Assembly: GCA_022414725.1 (NCBI GenBank)
Contig: CM039465.1
Coordinates: 39,830,435-39,894,434, forward strand
Length of the DNA stretch: 64,000 bases
Source: Microglena sp. YARC
Lineage: Eukaryota; Chlorophyta; Chlorophyceae; Chlamydomonadales; Chlamydomonadaceae
Reading direction: 5' to 3'
Numbering within the stretch: the first letter of the stretch is position 1; each line of letters opens with the position of its first letter. The translations under genes were made by a program, and so were the position numbers. Under the pieces are notes generated by a model. The model saw only the letters and a program-made list of their open reading frames with translations. It ran no database searches and had not been told where the DNA came from. Positions 35,362-48,121 of the stretch are shown here, piece by piece.

Positions 35362-38300
35362 TTACTGTTTTGCATCAGGACTGTCATCCTCGGCACCTAC
35401 TGTCGTCCCTTTCTTCCCCTCGAGGCCCAGGGCCAGATCCTGGAAAGAGACGGTTGCTGACCCCCTCTCCTTAGCCTTGGGTTGAGAATCATGCGGTGAC
35501 CATCCCGTCATGTACATCACCTGCACAAAAAACGAAAATTAGTACGAGCTGCCACAGGACGCGAGATTGAAGGACCCCTCTCGTTTGCATGCACCTTGCA
35601 TACTGGAGAATGGCTACTATGTTGGGTGTATTTGGTTCGGCAGACCGCAACTGCGCCTGAGCTTGGAGTACCACGGGATAGCACTGAGGGAAGGTCTCAA
35701 CCTCCTACAAGGAGGCACGTCTGAAATTTGTAAACCTGGCCAGGGCTCGAACCGCAGACCCGTCTGATTGGTGCTGGGTAATACCTTACCATACAGCCAG
35801 AGCTTGATATTAGATATCACCTGCGTTTGTGTATGTTTGTTACAGTTCAGGGGTAGACCAAAAGGCTGAAAGGACTTGCCCAACCGTGACAGGATTACAG
35901 GACGGGCTAAAAATAAAGAACAACATTGATGAACTGAACACCAAACAATCATTTTACGGACGAGGGCCCTGACACAATACACAATATTGTGAACAAGATG
36001 ACATGGCATCACCTTGACATGCCTGGTAGGTGGCTGGGTATGGGTGTATGGGTGGCTGGGTGTATTGGTGGCTGGGTGTATGGGTGGCTGGGTGTATGGG
36101 TGGCTGGGTGTATGGGTGGCTGGGTGTATGGGTGGCTGGGTGTATGGGTATAATTGAAATTGAAATTGAAATTGTTACATCCGTGTAATGCAGTCACTCA
36201 CAGGACGTGAAATTAAGGACACCACAGCGTATGGTGTGGGTGTATGAGTATGGGTGTACGGGTGGTAGGTGATGGGGTGGGGGTGGGGTTATATAGGGTG
36301 GTGGTGGTAACACTGGGATAGAGGCGCCATAATCTGACCCAAACATGTCCAAGAACACGGACAAATATGGCGCCCCAATACAGGCCCAATGTTAACTTCT
36401 TTTAACAAGTCCTAGGCACGTCGCAAGCGACGTGGGACTTTGTGGAGAGTGTTGGCTATCGAAGCGACAGGTGGCAATGGGATCGAGTGCACCGGACCGA
36501 AGCCAGGGTTTACACGGCAGTTAGGGCTAGGGTTACTTGTGGTTTGACGGACAACGCGGTGTCTATGGGGGCTCACGCTCCCCAGAAGGGGGGGCTCTGC
36601 CAACGACTCAACAAGTCATCAACTGGACTTACCTGGAATGTAGCTGGAATAGAGGCTCCATCATCTGACCCAAACATGGTCTGGTACATAGCAGCAGCCT
36701 GAGTGCGTGAGGTTGGTTATGGGTATGTGAGATGGTGGTGGTGGTTCGTGATGGGTGTGATGGAGGTCGGCCTGGATGGTGGTGGAGGTTGGTGATGGGT
36801 ATGGGAGATGGTGGTGGTGGTTGGCCTGGGGAGTGGTGGAGGTTGGTGATGGGTATGGGAGATGGTGGTGGTGGTTGAGCTAGGTGTGATGGAAGTCGGC
36901 CTGGACGGTGGTGGAGGTTGGTGATGGGTATGGGAGGTGGTGGTAGTGGTTGAGCTGGGTGTGGTGGAGGTTGGTGATGGGTATGAAAGATGATGGTGGT
37001 GGTTGAGCTGGGTGTGGTGGAGGTTGGCCTGGATGGAGGTGGAGGTTAGTGATGGGTATGGGAGGTGGTGGTGGTGGTTGAGCTGGGTGTGATGAAGGTT
37101 GGCCTGGATGGTGGTGGAGGTTAGTGATGGGTATGGGAGGTGGTGGTGGTGGTTGAGCTGGGTGTGATGGAGGTTGGCCTGGATGGTGGTGGAGGTTGGT
37201 GATGGGTGTGGGAGGTGGTGGTAGTGGTTGAGCTGGGTGTGGTGGAGGTTGGTGATGGGTATGAAAGATGATGGTGGTGGTTGAGCTGGGTGTGATGGAG
37301 GTTGGCCTGGATGGAGGTGGGAGGTTAGTGATGGGTATGGGAGGTGGTGGTGGTGGTTGAGCTGGGTGTGATGGAGGTTGGCCTGGATGGTGGTGGAGGT
37401 TGGTGATGGGTATGGGAGGTGGTGGTAGTGGTTGAGCTTGGTGTGGTGGAGGTTGGTGATGGGTATGAAAGATGATGGTGGTGGTTGAGCTGGGTGTGAT
37501 GGAGGTTGGCATGGATCGTGGTGGAGGTTAGTGATGGGTATGGGAGGTGGTGGTGGTGGTTGAGCTGGGTGTGATGGAGGTTGTCCTGGATGGTGGTGGA
37601 GGTTGGTGATGGGTATGGGAGGTGGTGGTAGTGGTTGAGCTGGGTGTGGTGGAGGTTGGTGATGGGTATGGGAGGTGGTGGTAGTGGTTGAGCTGGGTGT
37701 GGTGGAGGTTGGTGATGGGTATGAAAGATGATGGTGGTGGTTGAGCTGGGTGTGATGGAGGTTGGCCTGGATCGTGGTGGAGGTTAGTGATGGGTATGGG
37801 AGGTGGTGGTGGTGGTTGAGCTGGGTGTGGTGGAGGTTGGCCTGGATGGAGGTGGAGGTTAGTGATGGGTATGGTGGTGGTGGCCTGGGCAGTGTTGACA
37901 TTGACTGGGATTGCAACAGTGCTCATAATGGAGATTGTAATGGTGGTGGTGGTGGTGGTGGTGGCGATTGTTGTGATGGTAGTGGTGGTGGTGGCGATCG
38001 TTGTGATGGTAGTGGTGGTGCTGATCATTATGGAGGTGGTGGTGGTGGTGATCGTGGTGGTTGTAGTGGTGGTAGTGGTGGGACTGTATTGAATATAATA
38101 ATGTGGACGTTTAGACTGTGCTGATGATGATGACGACGTTCATAGTCAGTAATGAGGGTGGACGTTAAGACTATGCTGCTGATGATGGCCACGTTCATAA
38201 TCAGTAATGAGGGTGGACGTTAAGACTATGCTGATGATGATGACGACGTTCATAATCAGTAATGAGGGTGGACGTTTAGACTATTTGTGTGGCTCAGGGA

Positions 38301-41023
38301 TATTTTTTTATAATATAGCGATCGCTAGTTTTGACCCCGTTTTGGAGAAATTATCGCTATAAAAAAGTAAAACAAATGAAGTTTTAGTATTTGTTGCCCC
38401 AAATGGCCCCCAAAAGCTACAAAAAGCACTATAAAGCACTAAAACGGTGTCCCTGGAGGAGGCCTACAACTATAAAGCTAGGAGAACCCCAATTCCAGAT
38501 TTGAAAAAAAATCACTGGTGTGGTTATTGGATTTTGATAGAGAACTTAGTAGCCTTTATGCTGCTCACCATCTGCAGGCGGAGTAAACATGGGCAGTATA
38601 ATCAACAATACACCAACCAACCAACCAACCAATAGTACACCTGACATAGGAAGTATAAACACTAATACACCACACTCCTGAACCAGCGCCGCTGCCTGGA
38701 TCAGGGTACTACAAAGCGCGCGTGGCAGCGCGATTTCGCGCACGCTTTTTGAGCTCCACTGCGCGTTTTGCACAGTTTTTTCAACCCCCTGTGGGCGCAG
38801 CGCACAGTTTTTGCGCTTTTTGCTCTACAAAGCGCTGACCAATTTGACGTCTGTGCGCTTTAAGCCTTGGCAAATTTGACAAAAAGTAGTACTCTGGCCC
38901 AGATGGTGCTTCTTCAGAGTCTTATTTATGAATGTCTTTACGATGATTCCACACTTTGCTGTATTGTGTTTGGAAAGTCCATTTGAAGAAGAATTCTTAC
39001 ATGGTTATAAGTGCCTGAATCGAATTGATTACATGGTATGTCAGCCTTCACGCTGCTCACCATCTGCAGGCGGAGTAAACATGGCCAGTATAAACACTAA
39101 AACACCGAAGTCCCGAATTTGCATGTATGTTGCCACAGTCCAAGGGTAGGTCGAATAGCAGTTTTTGTTAAGTGTTTCTTTTTTTGACGACGCGTCGCCA
39201 TTCCGTCACTATTCCGTCGAATGCTACCCCCCCGTACCCCCCGATATCAGGACACGCTGCCCCCCGACTGCCCCAGGCTCCCACTTTGCGCTCCGCCATG
39301 CGATGGCTACGCAAATATCCTGAAATCAGGGTTGAGTAGTCCAAGTAGCTACTCAACCTGGACTACAGAAATCTGAAATAAAAAACACTGGTTTTGTTTC
39401 CCGTTCTTTGTTTCCCGTCGTTTTGTTAATCGTTTTTTTTCTGTAAAGCGATCGCAACCTGAGACCCTGTTTTGGCCAAAATTATTGCTGATTCAAACCT
39501 GATTTGAGAACCCAGCTCCCAAACCCAAATTGCTACCCAGAACCCGAATCAGAACCCAAATGATATCATCCCTGCCCTTGGTCAACATCATATGATATGC
39601 CAGCCCCAAGTTGTAACACAGGCAGCACTTGGAAATGGACAGTATTTAGGATTTATTTATTTACCAGAAGTGTTCTTCTGTTTTTTTTATTTTTATTTAC
39701 CTGAAATGTTTATGTTATGTTCTTTTTTTTATTTTTATTCACCTGAAATGTTTATGTTATGTTCTGTTTTTTTATTTTTATTTACCTGAAATGTTTATGT
39801 TATGTTATATTTTTATTTTTATTTACCTGAAATGTTTGTGTTATGTTATTATTATTTTTTTACCTGAAATGTTTATGTTTTTATTTACTTTATTTTTATT
39901 TACCTGAAATGTTCTTCTGGTTTTAGCGAGTCAGTAAGTAGGCACTTATTGTTTGCGATTTATTGATGGATACATTTTCCTGAACAGTTCTCCTATGGTA
40001 GATCTCTAGGCTAACATGTTGACGTGAAACGTGATTCCAAGTGTGGGTGGTGAAAAGTCCTGTGCAGCGTTGCAAGCGGAAAATTGGCGTAGTGTGTTGG
40101 CAATGGAACGACAGGTGGCAACGATGGAGCTGACCGAAGACAGTTAGTTATGAGACAGTTGGCTGACGTGACAGGCTTCAATTGTTTGGTCGGTCGGACA
40201 GTCAAACGGACAAATGGTTAACCCTGAAGGCTCTCGCCTCCCAGAAGGGGGGGCTACGCTATAATATCAAACCTCACCGCTAAAGCTGTCTCTCTTTTCA
40301 GTATGCGCTGTCGATGGATGACCGCATTGCTTTCTCCCATGGCCTACATTTTAATCGTGGTGATGGTGATGGTGGTGGTAGTGGCGGTGGTAGTAGTGGT
40401 GGTGGTGGTGATCGTGGTGGTGGTGGCGGTAGTGATGGTGGTGGGACTACATAGACAATGATAATGTAAACGTTTAGACTATGACAGTGATAGTGTGGAC
40501 GTTTAGACTATGCTGGTGATAGTGTGAACGTTTAGACTATGACGGTGATAGTGTGAACGTTTAGACTATGACGGTGATTGTGTGAACGTTTAGACTATGA
40601 CAGTGATAGTGTGAACGTTTAGACTATGACAGTGATAGTGTGAACGTTTAGACTATGGCGGTGATAGTGTGAACGTTTAGACTATGACGGTGATAGTGTG
40701 AACATTTAGACTATGACAGTGATAGTGTGAACGTTTTGACTATGACGGTGATAGTGTGAACGTTTAGACTATGACAGTAATAGTGTGAACGTTTAGACTA
40801 TGACGGTGATAGTGTGAACGTTTAGACTATGACGGTGATAGTGTGAATGTTTTGACTATGACGGTGATAATGTGAATGATGCACTCTCCAATGGCCTGCA
40901 TTTGGGCAGTGGTATTTATCCAGCCCTTCATGACACTTAAGAATTCTAGTTTTTGCATTCGGCAAATCCCTTGAACCTATTTGGCTTCCCCTGGACTGCA
41001 AATGTCTTCATTTCTACATGTAC

Positions 41024-41075
<52 letters not shown>

Positions 41076-41315
41076 GCAAGCAAGTGAGTCAGCAAGCAAT
41101 TTATTTACTTACTCACCATTAAATTGCACATGCACAAACGCATGCAGGGGGTGGTGATAAGACATACTATTTATATATCTACTCACCTCCAGTTGGCACA
41201 TGCACACACGCATGCAGGGGGTGGTGATAAGACGTACTATTTCTTTATTTATCTATTTACTTACCCTCAATTGGTACATGCACAAACGCATACAGGGGGT
41301 GGTGATAAGGCGTAC

Positions 41316-41359
<44 letters not shown>

Positions 41360-44300
41360 TACTCACCCTCATGAGGCGTACTATTGATTGATTGATTTAC
41401 TCACCCTCACGCCCCGTAATAAGGCGTGCTATATATTTACCCAGCCTCAGATGGCACATGCCCACACGCATTCAGGGGGTGGTGGAGCGGTATATGATTT
41501 ATTTACTTACCCTCAGATGGCACATGCACACACGCATGCAGGGGGTGGTGATAAGGCTTACTATTGATTGATTTACTCACCCTCATGCCCCGTTATAAGG
41601 CGTGCTATTTATTTACCCAGCCTCAGATGGCACATGCCCACAAGCATTCAGGGGGTAGTGATGAGGCGCATTATTTATTTATTTACTTACCCTCAGATGA
41701 CACATGCACACGCATACAGGGGGTGGTGATAAGGCGTACTATTGATTGATTGATTGATTTACTCACCCTCATACCCGGTAATAAGGCGTGCTATTTATTT
41801 AGCCAGCCTCAGATGGCACATGCACACACGCATTCAGGGGGTGGTGCATGAGACTCAGTGCTTTAAACAAAAAGAAAAAGCACCCACAAATCGAAAACCC
41901 CCATTACATGAGGGGTGTGTCGAGGACAAACAAACCAAACTCCCAACCACCGTTTTGGTGGCATAGGTATTAAATCCCCTAGAGCAGGACCCTGATCTCA
42001 ACCACTAACAGTGGCGGAGGTAAGAAGCTGAAGGTGGTGAAGCAGCATATTATTTATTTACTTACCCTCAGATGGCGGATAAGGTGAGGCACGGAGGGAT
42101 AGTTGAGGCAGAAGTCGTCAATGTCAACAGTAGGCAACGTGAGCCCAGCACGAGTTAGCAGATTGCCGGCGTCTCGCACCTACGGCACGTTGGTGGGGGT
42201 GGTTGGTGTTGGTTGGTTGGAGTTGTTGGTTGTTTTTGTTTTTGTAAATGAATGTATGTGTTTCAGTCATGGTGAGGCACCGAGGGATAGTTGATGCAAC
42301 AGTCATAGATGAAGACTGAGCCATGCACGAGTTAGCAGACTGCCAGCATCTCACACCTACAGCAGGTTGGTGGTGGTGTTGGTGATTGGTGGTGTCAGTT
42401 GGTGGTGTTGGTTGGTGTTGGTGGTTGGGGTTGGTGCTTGGTGTTGGTTGGTGTTGGTTGGGTGTTGGTGGTCAGTGGTTGGTTAATGGTTGTTGTTGTT
42501 GTTTTCAGTCAACAAACAACAAGGTGAGGCACCAAGGGATAGTCGTGGCAAAATTCATCGCTGAAGACGGTAGGTAAGGTGAGATCGGTAGGGGTTAGCA
42601 GATTGCTGGCGTCTAGCACCTACAGCAGGTTGGTGGTGGTTGGTTGGTGGTGGTTGGTTGTTTTTGTTGGTTGTTTTTGTTTTTGCAAATGAATGTATGT
42701 GTTTCAGTCAAGAAACAACAAGCTGAGGCAGCAAGGGATAGTTGTAGCAGAATTCATCGATGAAGACGGTAGGTAAGGTGAGATCGGTAGGGGTTAGCAG
42801 ATTGCTGGCGTCTTGCACCTACATTAGGTTGTTGGTGGTTGGTTGTTGGTGGTTGGTTAGTGGTTGTTGTTGTTGCTGCTGCGAATTAATGTGCGTGTTT
42901 CAGTCAAGAAACAATAAGGTTAGGCACCTAGGGATGGTAGTGGCAAAAGTCATTGTTGTCAACGGTAGGAAATGTGAGCCTGGTACCAGTACGCCAGGGT
43001 TTTATTTTCCAGAATACATTCCGATCGGAATACGAGACCCCGTTTTGGCCGCAATTGCCGGAATAAGAAACCTAAAAAAAAGGTTTTTTTTTTAGTAATG
43101 AAATTGACTAGAAATGACCCAAATTTACCCAAATCCGAATAACGATTCTGTTTTGGGAGGAAAAAAGGGAGGAATAAAATAAAAAGGAGTGAGATTTCCT
43201 CTTTTTGATTTGAAAAAATATCCCTGCAGTACGCTAGTTGCCAGAGTGTCGCACCTACAGCAGGCACATGTATGGTCGTGTTTTGGTCAACAAAATAATA
43301 ATACAAAATACAAATCAATACAAATAATAACACAAATAATATAAAATAACACAAATAATAATACAAATAATAAAACAAATAATATAAAATAATAATGTTG
43401 GCACGAAGCTCCTTCAAAGTCTTGCAACCAGAAATGGAGCCTAAACCTAAACTCCAACAGACAAAGTTGAGCCCCAACAAACCAACAAAGCAAACAAAGA
43501 AGACACACCTAAACTCCAACAGAAAAACTTGAGCACCAACATACAAACCTGAGACCCAACAAACAAACAAACAAACCAAACACGGAAGACATACCTAAAC
43601 ACCAACAAACAAACACAACACCAACCAACAAACCTGATCAAAAACAAACAAACAAACCAAACACAAAAAACACACATAAACACCAGCAATCAAACTACAA
43701 CCCCAGCAAACAAATCCGAACACAAACAAACAAAAACTTTGATCAGAACGTGAAAACATCTGGGCACAAACAAACAAACAAACCAAACTTTTGATCAGAA
43801 CGTGAACGCACCTGGGCACAAACAAACAAACAAACAAACCAAACTTTTGAGCAGAACATGAACGCACCTGGGCAAGGGGTGATGTGATAGGTGAGACCCC
43901 CCCTTGACGCTCCAGCTGTGGGATACAGCACGAGACATGCGCAGCTCTGTCACCAATTTTGTTTGGGGTACAGCAGAGTACAGTGTTAAATCCCCACCTA
44001 TACAGAACCCGAACACACCCACCATGTCTTCTCCCTCACAACCTTTTGATCAGAACGTGAACAGGGTACTTCCATTGACCAAATTGGCCAGCGCTTGAGC
44101 GCACTTGAAAAAAACAAACTGCGCTGTGTACTGCAAAAAGTGCAAAAATTGCTTGCTGCGCCCCAGTGTTTTTTATTTCAGAAATCTTCAGGCCAATTTG
44201 GTAGCCACAAGTGGCGACCACAGGCTCATCCTGGGACGGTGCGGTAGCACCATCTGCACTAGGTGAATAAGTGACTTCCACCAGGAGTAGGCCTGAGCTA

Positions 44301-47300
44301 GCTACCTGGGCTGGGCCTGTGCGACCCAGGTGCGACCCAGGGCACAAATCACTGACCTGAGGGTCGCCATTGTGGCGACCAAGGGCCCATTTCGCCTGAA
44401 TTTTGCACACCCGAGGGTCGCACAGGGTGGCAACCGCGCGCCACAATATGCGACCGGTCGCACAAATAAAGAACACTGCTGCGCCCACAGGGGGTTGCAA
44501 AAAAACTGCGCGAAACGCGCAGTGGGGCTCAAAAGGCAGCGCGCCAGCGCGCGCTTGGAAGTACCCTGAATGTAAACGCACCTGGGCGAGGGGTGAGGTG
44601 ATAGGGGAGACCCCCCCTTGACGCTCCAGCTGGGCTGCGGCACAAGACATGCGCAGCTCGTTCAAAGTCTCACCACCAAACATGGAGCCTAAGAACAGCC
44701 CATCTGGTTTGAGCGCAATCCGGGCCTGCGCCAGTACACCCTGCAGAGGATACACATGCTGAGATGAGGCATGAGAGTCGTTCAGGCAGTGCTAAATTCC
44801 CTGCATCTCGAACATGTGATGAAATGAGGCATGGGAGACAGGCAGGCCTGGACTTAATACCTCGTGGTCAAACACATCTTAAAATCAGGTATGAGCGCAA
44901 TCCGGGCCTGGGCCAGGACACCCTGCAGTATGAACAAATGCTGAAATGAGGCATGAGAGTCATTCAGGCAGTGCTAAAATCCCTGCAGTTCGAACATGTG
45001 ATGAAATGAGGCATGGGAGACAGGCAGGCCTGGACTTAATACCTCGTGGTCAAACACATCTCTAAATCAGGTTTGGGCGCAATCCGGGCCTGCGCCAGAA
45101 CACCCTGCAGTTTGAACATATGATGAAATGAGGCATGAGAGTCATTCAGGCCTGGGCTAGAACACCCTGCCGTTCGGACACATGATGAAATGAGGCATGA
45201 GAGTCATTCAAGCAGTGCTAAATTCCCCGTGGTTCGAACACATGATGAAAGCAGGCATGATAGAAATTCAGGCCTCCCCCAGATATCCCGTGGTTCATTC
45301 ATATGATGCAATGAGGCATGGGAGACAATCAAGCAAGGGCTACATTTCCCGTGGTTCGATCACATAATGGAATCAGGCATGATGGACAATCAGGCATGGA
45401 CTAGATACCCCGTGGTCTAAACACATGATGAAATCAGGCATGAGAGACAATCAGGCCTACACTTATTATCCCGTGGTGAACACATCATGAAATCTATCAT
45501 GAAATATACAAGTACAAGTACAAGTACAAGCACAAGCATAAGCATCAGCATACACATACGCATACGCATAAGCATGAGCATAAGCATAAGCATAAGCATA
45601 AGCATACGCATGAGCATACGCATAAGCATAAGCATAAGCATACGCATACGCATACGCATAAGCATAAGCATAAGCATAAGCATAAGCATAAGCATAAGCA
45701 TACGCATAAGCATAAGCATAAGCATAAGCATAAGCATAAGCATAAGCATAAGCATAAGCATAAGCATGAGCATAAGCATAAGCATAAGCATAAGCATAAG
45801 CATAAGCATAAGCATAAGCATAAGCATAAGCATAAGCATAAGTATGAGTATAAGTACAAGTATAAGTATGAGAGTCGGGTATAAGTTTATCATGAAATCT
45901 AAGTATGAGAGTCGAGCAGACCTGGATTCACTGCAAATTTTAGGGGTCTCTGGCAAACTTGTATTTGGCTTGTAAGGGTGCATCCTGGATGAGAAGAGTG
46001 CCGTTGGGGTCTAGAAAAGGGTGCCCAACTAGATCAAGACTAACTAAAGTCGCAGTGATTGAAATTCCGTGTGGTCCAAACACATTAAAAAATCAGGTTC
46101 TATGGCAAGACCAGAACAATCTGCGGCTGAGGCAAAACGAAGAAAATCGTTCACTAAGGTTCAGGTGTATGGAACGGCAATATGATAACTGCTATGTCAT
46201 CATATGATATCATATGATGCCGGCAGTCTGAGTAGATCAAGTTAGCATTTATATCCAATATCATATGATGCAATTTGTATGATATCATATGATATCATAC
46301 TTGCCCTTGATCAACATCATATGATATGCCGGTCCGTAACAATATGCGGCAAAGGCAAAAAAAGAAGAAAATAGTTCACCAAGTTTTAGGTGTGATTGCC
46401 ATGAACTCCTTTTTTCTTTGTTAAGCCAAGCCAACTTGCCTTGGCTTGGTCATTTGACTCTAAACCTGAAAGTATGTCCGTTACATTACATTGAGTATTC
46501 AAATCCAAACTACCATACTGCATCAGGCCTAGGCTTGGACAACCTGACCGCCCTCATCCAATGTCAGTTGGCTTGGGGTGGTTATTTGTGGGTTTGGGGT
46601 GGCGCGTTTGGGGTGGCGTAGCGAAAACTGTCATCTGGTATCCTCAAGTGGCGTGGGTCCGAGGGCCTCGGTCGAGGTTAAGGTCAGGTTGCCCTGGACT
46701 TCGTTAGACCTAGGCTTGAACAACCTGACCACCCTTATCTAACGCCAGTTGGCTTGGGGTGGTTTTTTGTGGGTTTGGGGTGGCGCGTTGGGGGTGGTGT
46801 GGCAAAAACAGTCATCTGGCATCCTCAGTTGGCGTGGGCCCGAGGGCCTCGGTCGAGGTTAAGGTCTGGCTGCCCTTGACTCTGGAAGGTCTAGGCTTGA
46901 ACATCCTAACCGCCTTATCAACCTGAGGTGACCGGCCCATGTCAAGGGTTCATGCGCAGGTGGCGTGGCCTGACCGTCCTTATCAACCTGAGGTGACCGG
47001 CCCATGTCAAGGGTTCATGCGCAGGTGGCGTGGGATGAAGGCCTCAAATGATTGGAGTGGGCCGAAGGCCTCAGTCGTCGCCAAATTCTTAGGTATAATC
47101 GGCACCTCCAGTGTGACCAGTGTTACAGTGGAGTCTCTGCTACATTGAGGGCGGTAACAAGTAGGGGTCGGCAATATGATATCATATGATATCATGTCAT
47201 CATATGATATCATATGATGCCGGTGGTCTGACTAGGTAACTTTGGCCTGGGCCATCATATCATAAGATATTAAATCATATGATTTTGGCATGATATCATA

Positions 47301-48085
47301 TGATATCATACTCGTCTTTGGTCAACATCATATGATTTGCCGTTTCCTAGTAACATGGCAACAATGGTAAAAATAAAATCCATCTACCCAGCCACCCACC
47401 CATTGAACAAGCTATCTACCTGTCTACCCACATGTCGAACAACCCATCTACGCACACCTCCGACCGACCGAGTGTAGAAGAAGAAGACAGACCTCAATAC
47501 TCACCGGTAAATCATTGTGCCAGTGAAGGCCCAAGCTGCTGATGACGACTGCAAGCAGGAAGTAGGTGCGGGGTCAGGTGGGGTAAGGAGTATCACGAGC
47601 TAGCTATCACATCCTCCCACCCTCAAGCCATCCATCCATCTATTCAGCCAGCCATCCATCCATGCAAAGAGGATATATAGTCAGGTGAAGGAAGGATTAT
47701 CACAAGATAGCTACCCGCCCCTCCCACCCTCAAGCATTCCATCCATCCATCTATCTGGCCATCCATGCAGAGAGGAGATTAAGTCAGGCGGGGGAAAGAT
47801 TATCACAAGCTATCTATCCCCCCCTCCCCACCTTCAATCATCCCATCTATCCATCCATCCATCGATGCAGAGAGGTGAGGGAAGGATTGTCACATGCAAC
47901 CTATCCCCCCCTTCCCCCACTCTATCAATCCACCCATCCACCCATCATCCATGCATGCATGCATGCATCTAGACATCCACCTACCTATCCACCTGCTCAT
48001 CCAGGTTTCTGTCTGGGTCGCAAAGGGTAGTGGTGAAAGTCACGATTGGGGGGGACATGTGTGTGTGTGTGAGGGGGTACGTGTG

Positions 48086-48121
<36 letters not shown>

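Noticed and set aside
36717..38028. 399- and 210-codon His/Pro/Thr-rich minus frames
   Set aside because: They are translations of the GGT/GAT minisatellite in NDUFAF5 intron 7, open in several phases.
40446..40880. Regular 29-bp repeats that could be mistaken for a CRISPR array
   Set aside because: Units are contiguous with no unique spacers, in a eukaryotic intron; it is a minisatellite.
41935..42010. Possible tRNA ending in CCACCA on the minus strand
   Set aside because: The B-box position (GGGGATTTAATACC) is far from consensus and no cloverleaf forms.
45417..45983. Leu-Met, Ser-Ile and Cys-Leu repeat proteins
   Set aside because: The (AAGCAT)n microsatellite is open in many frames; there is no coding signal.
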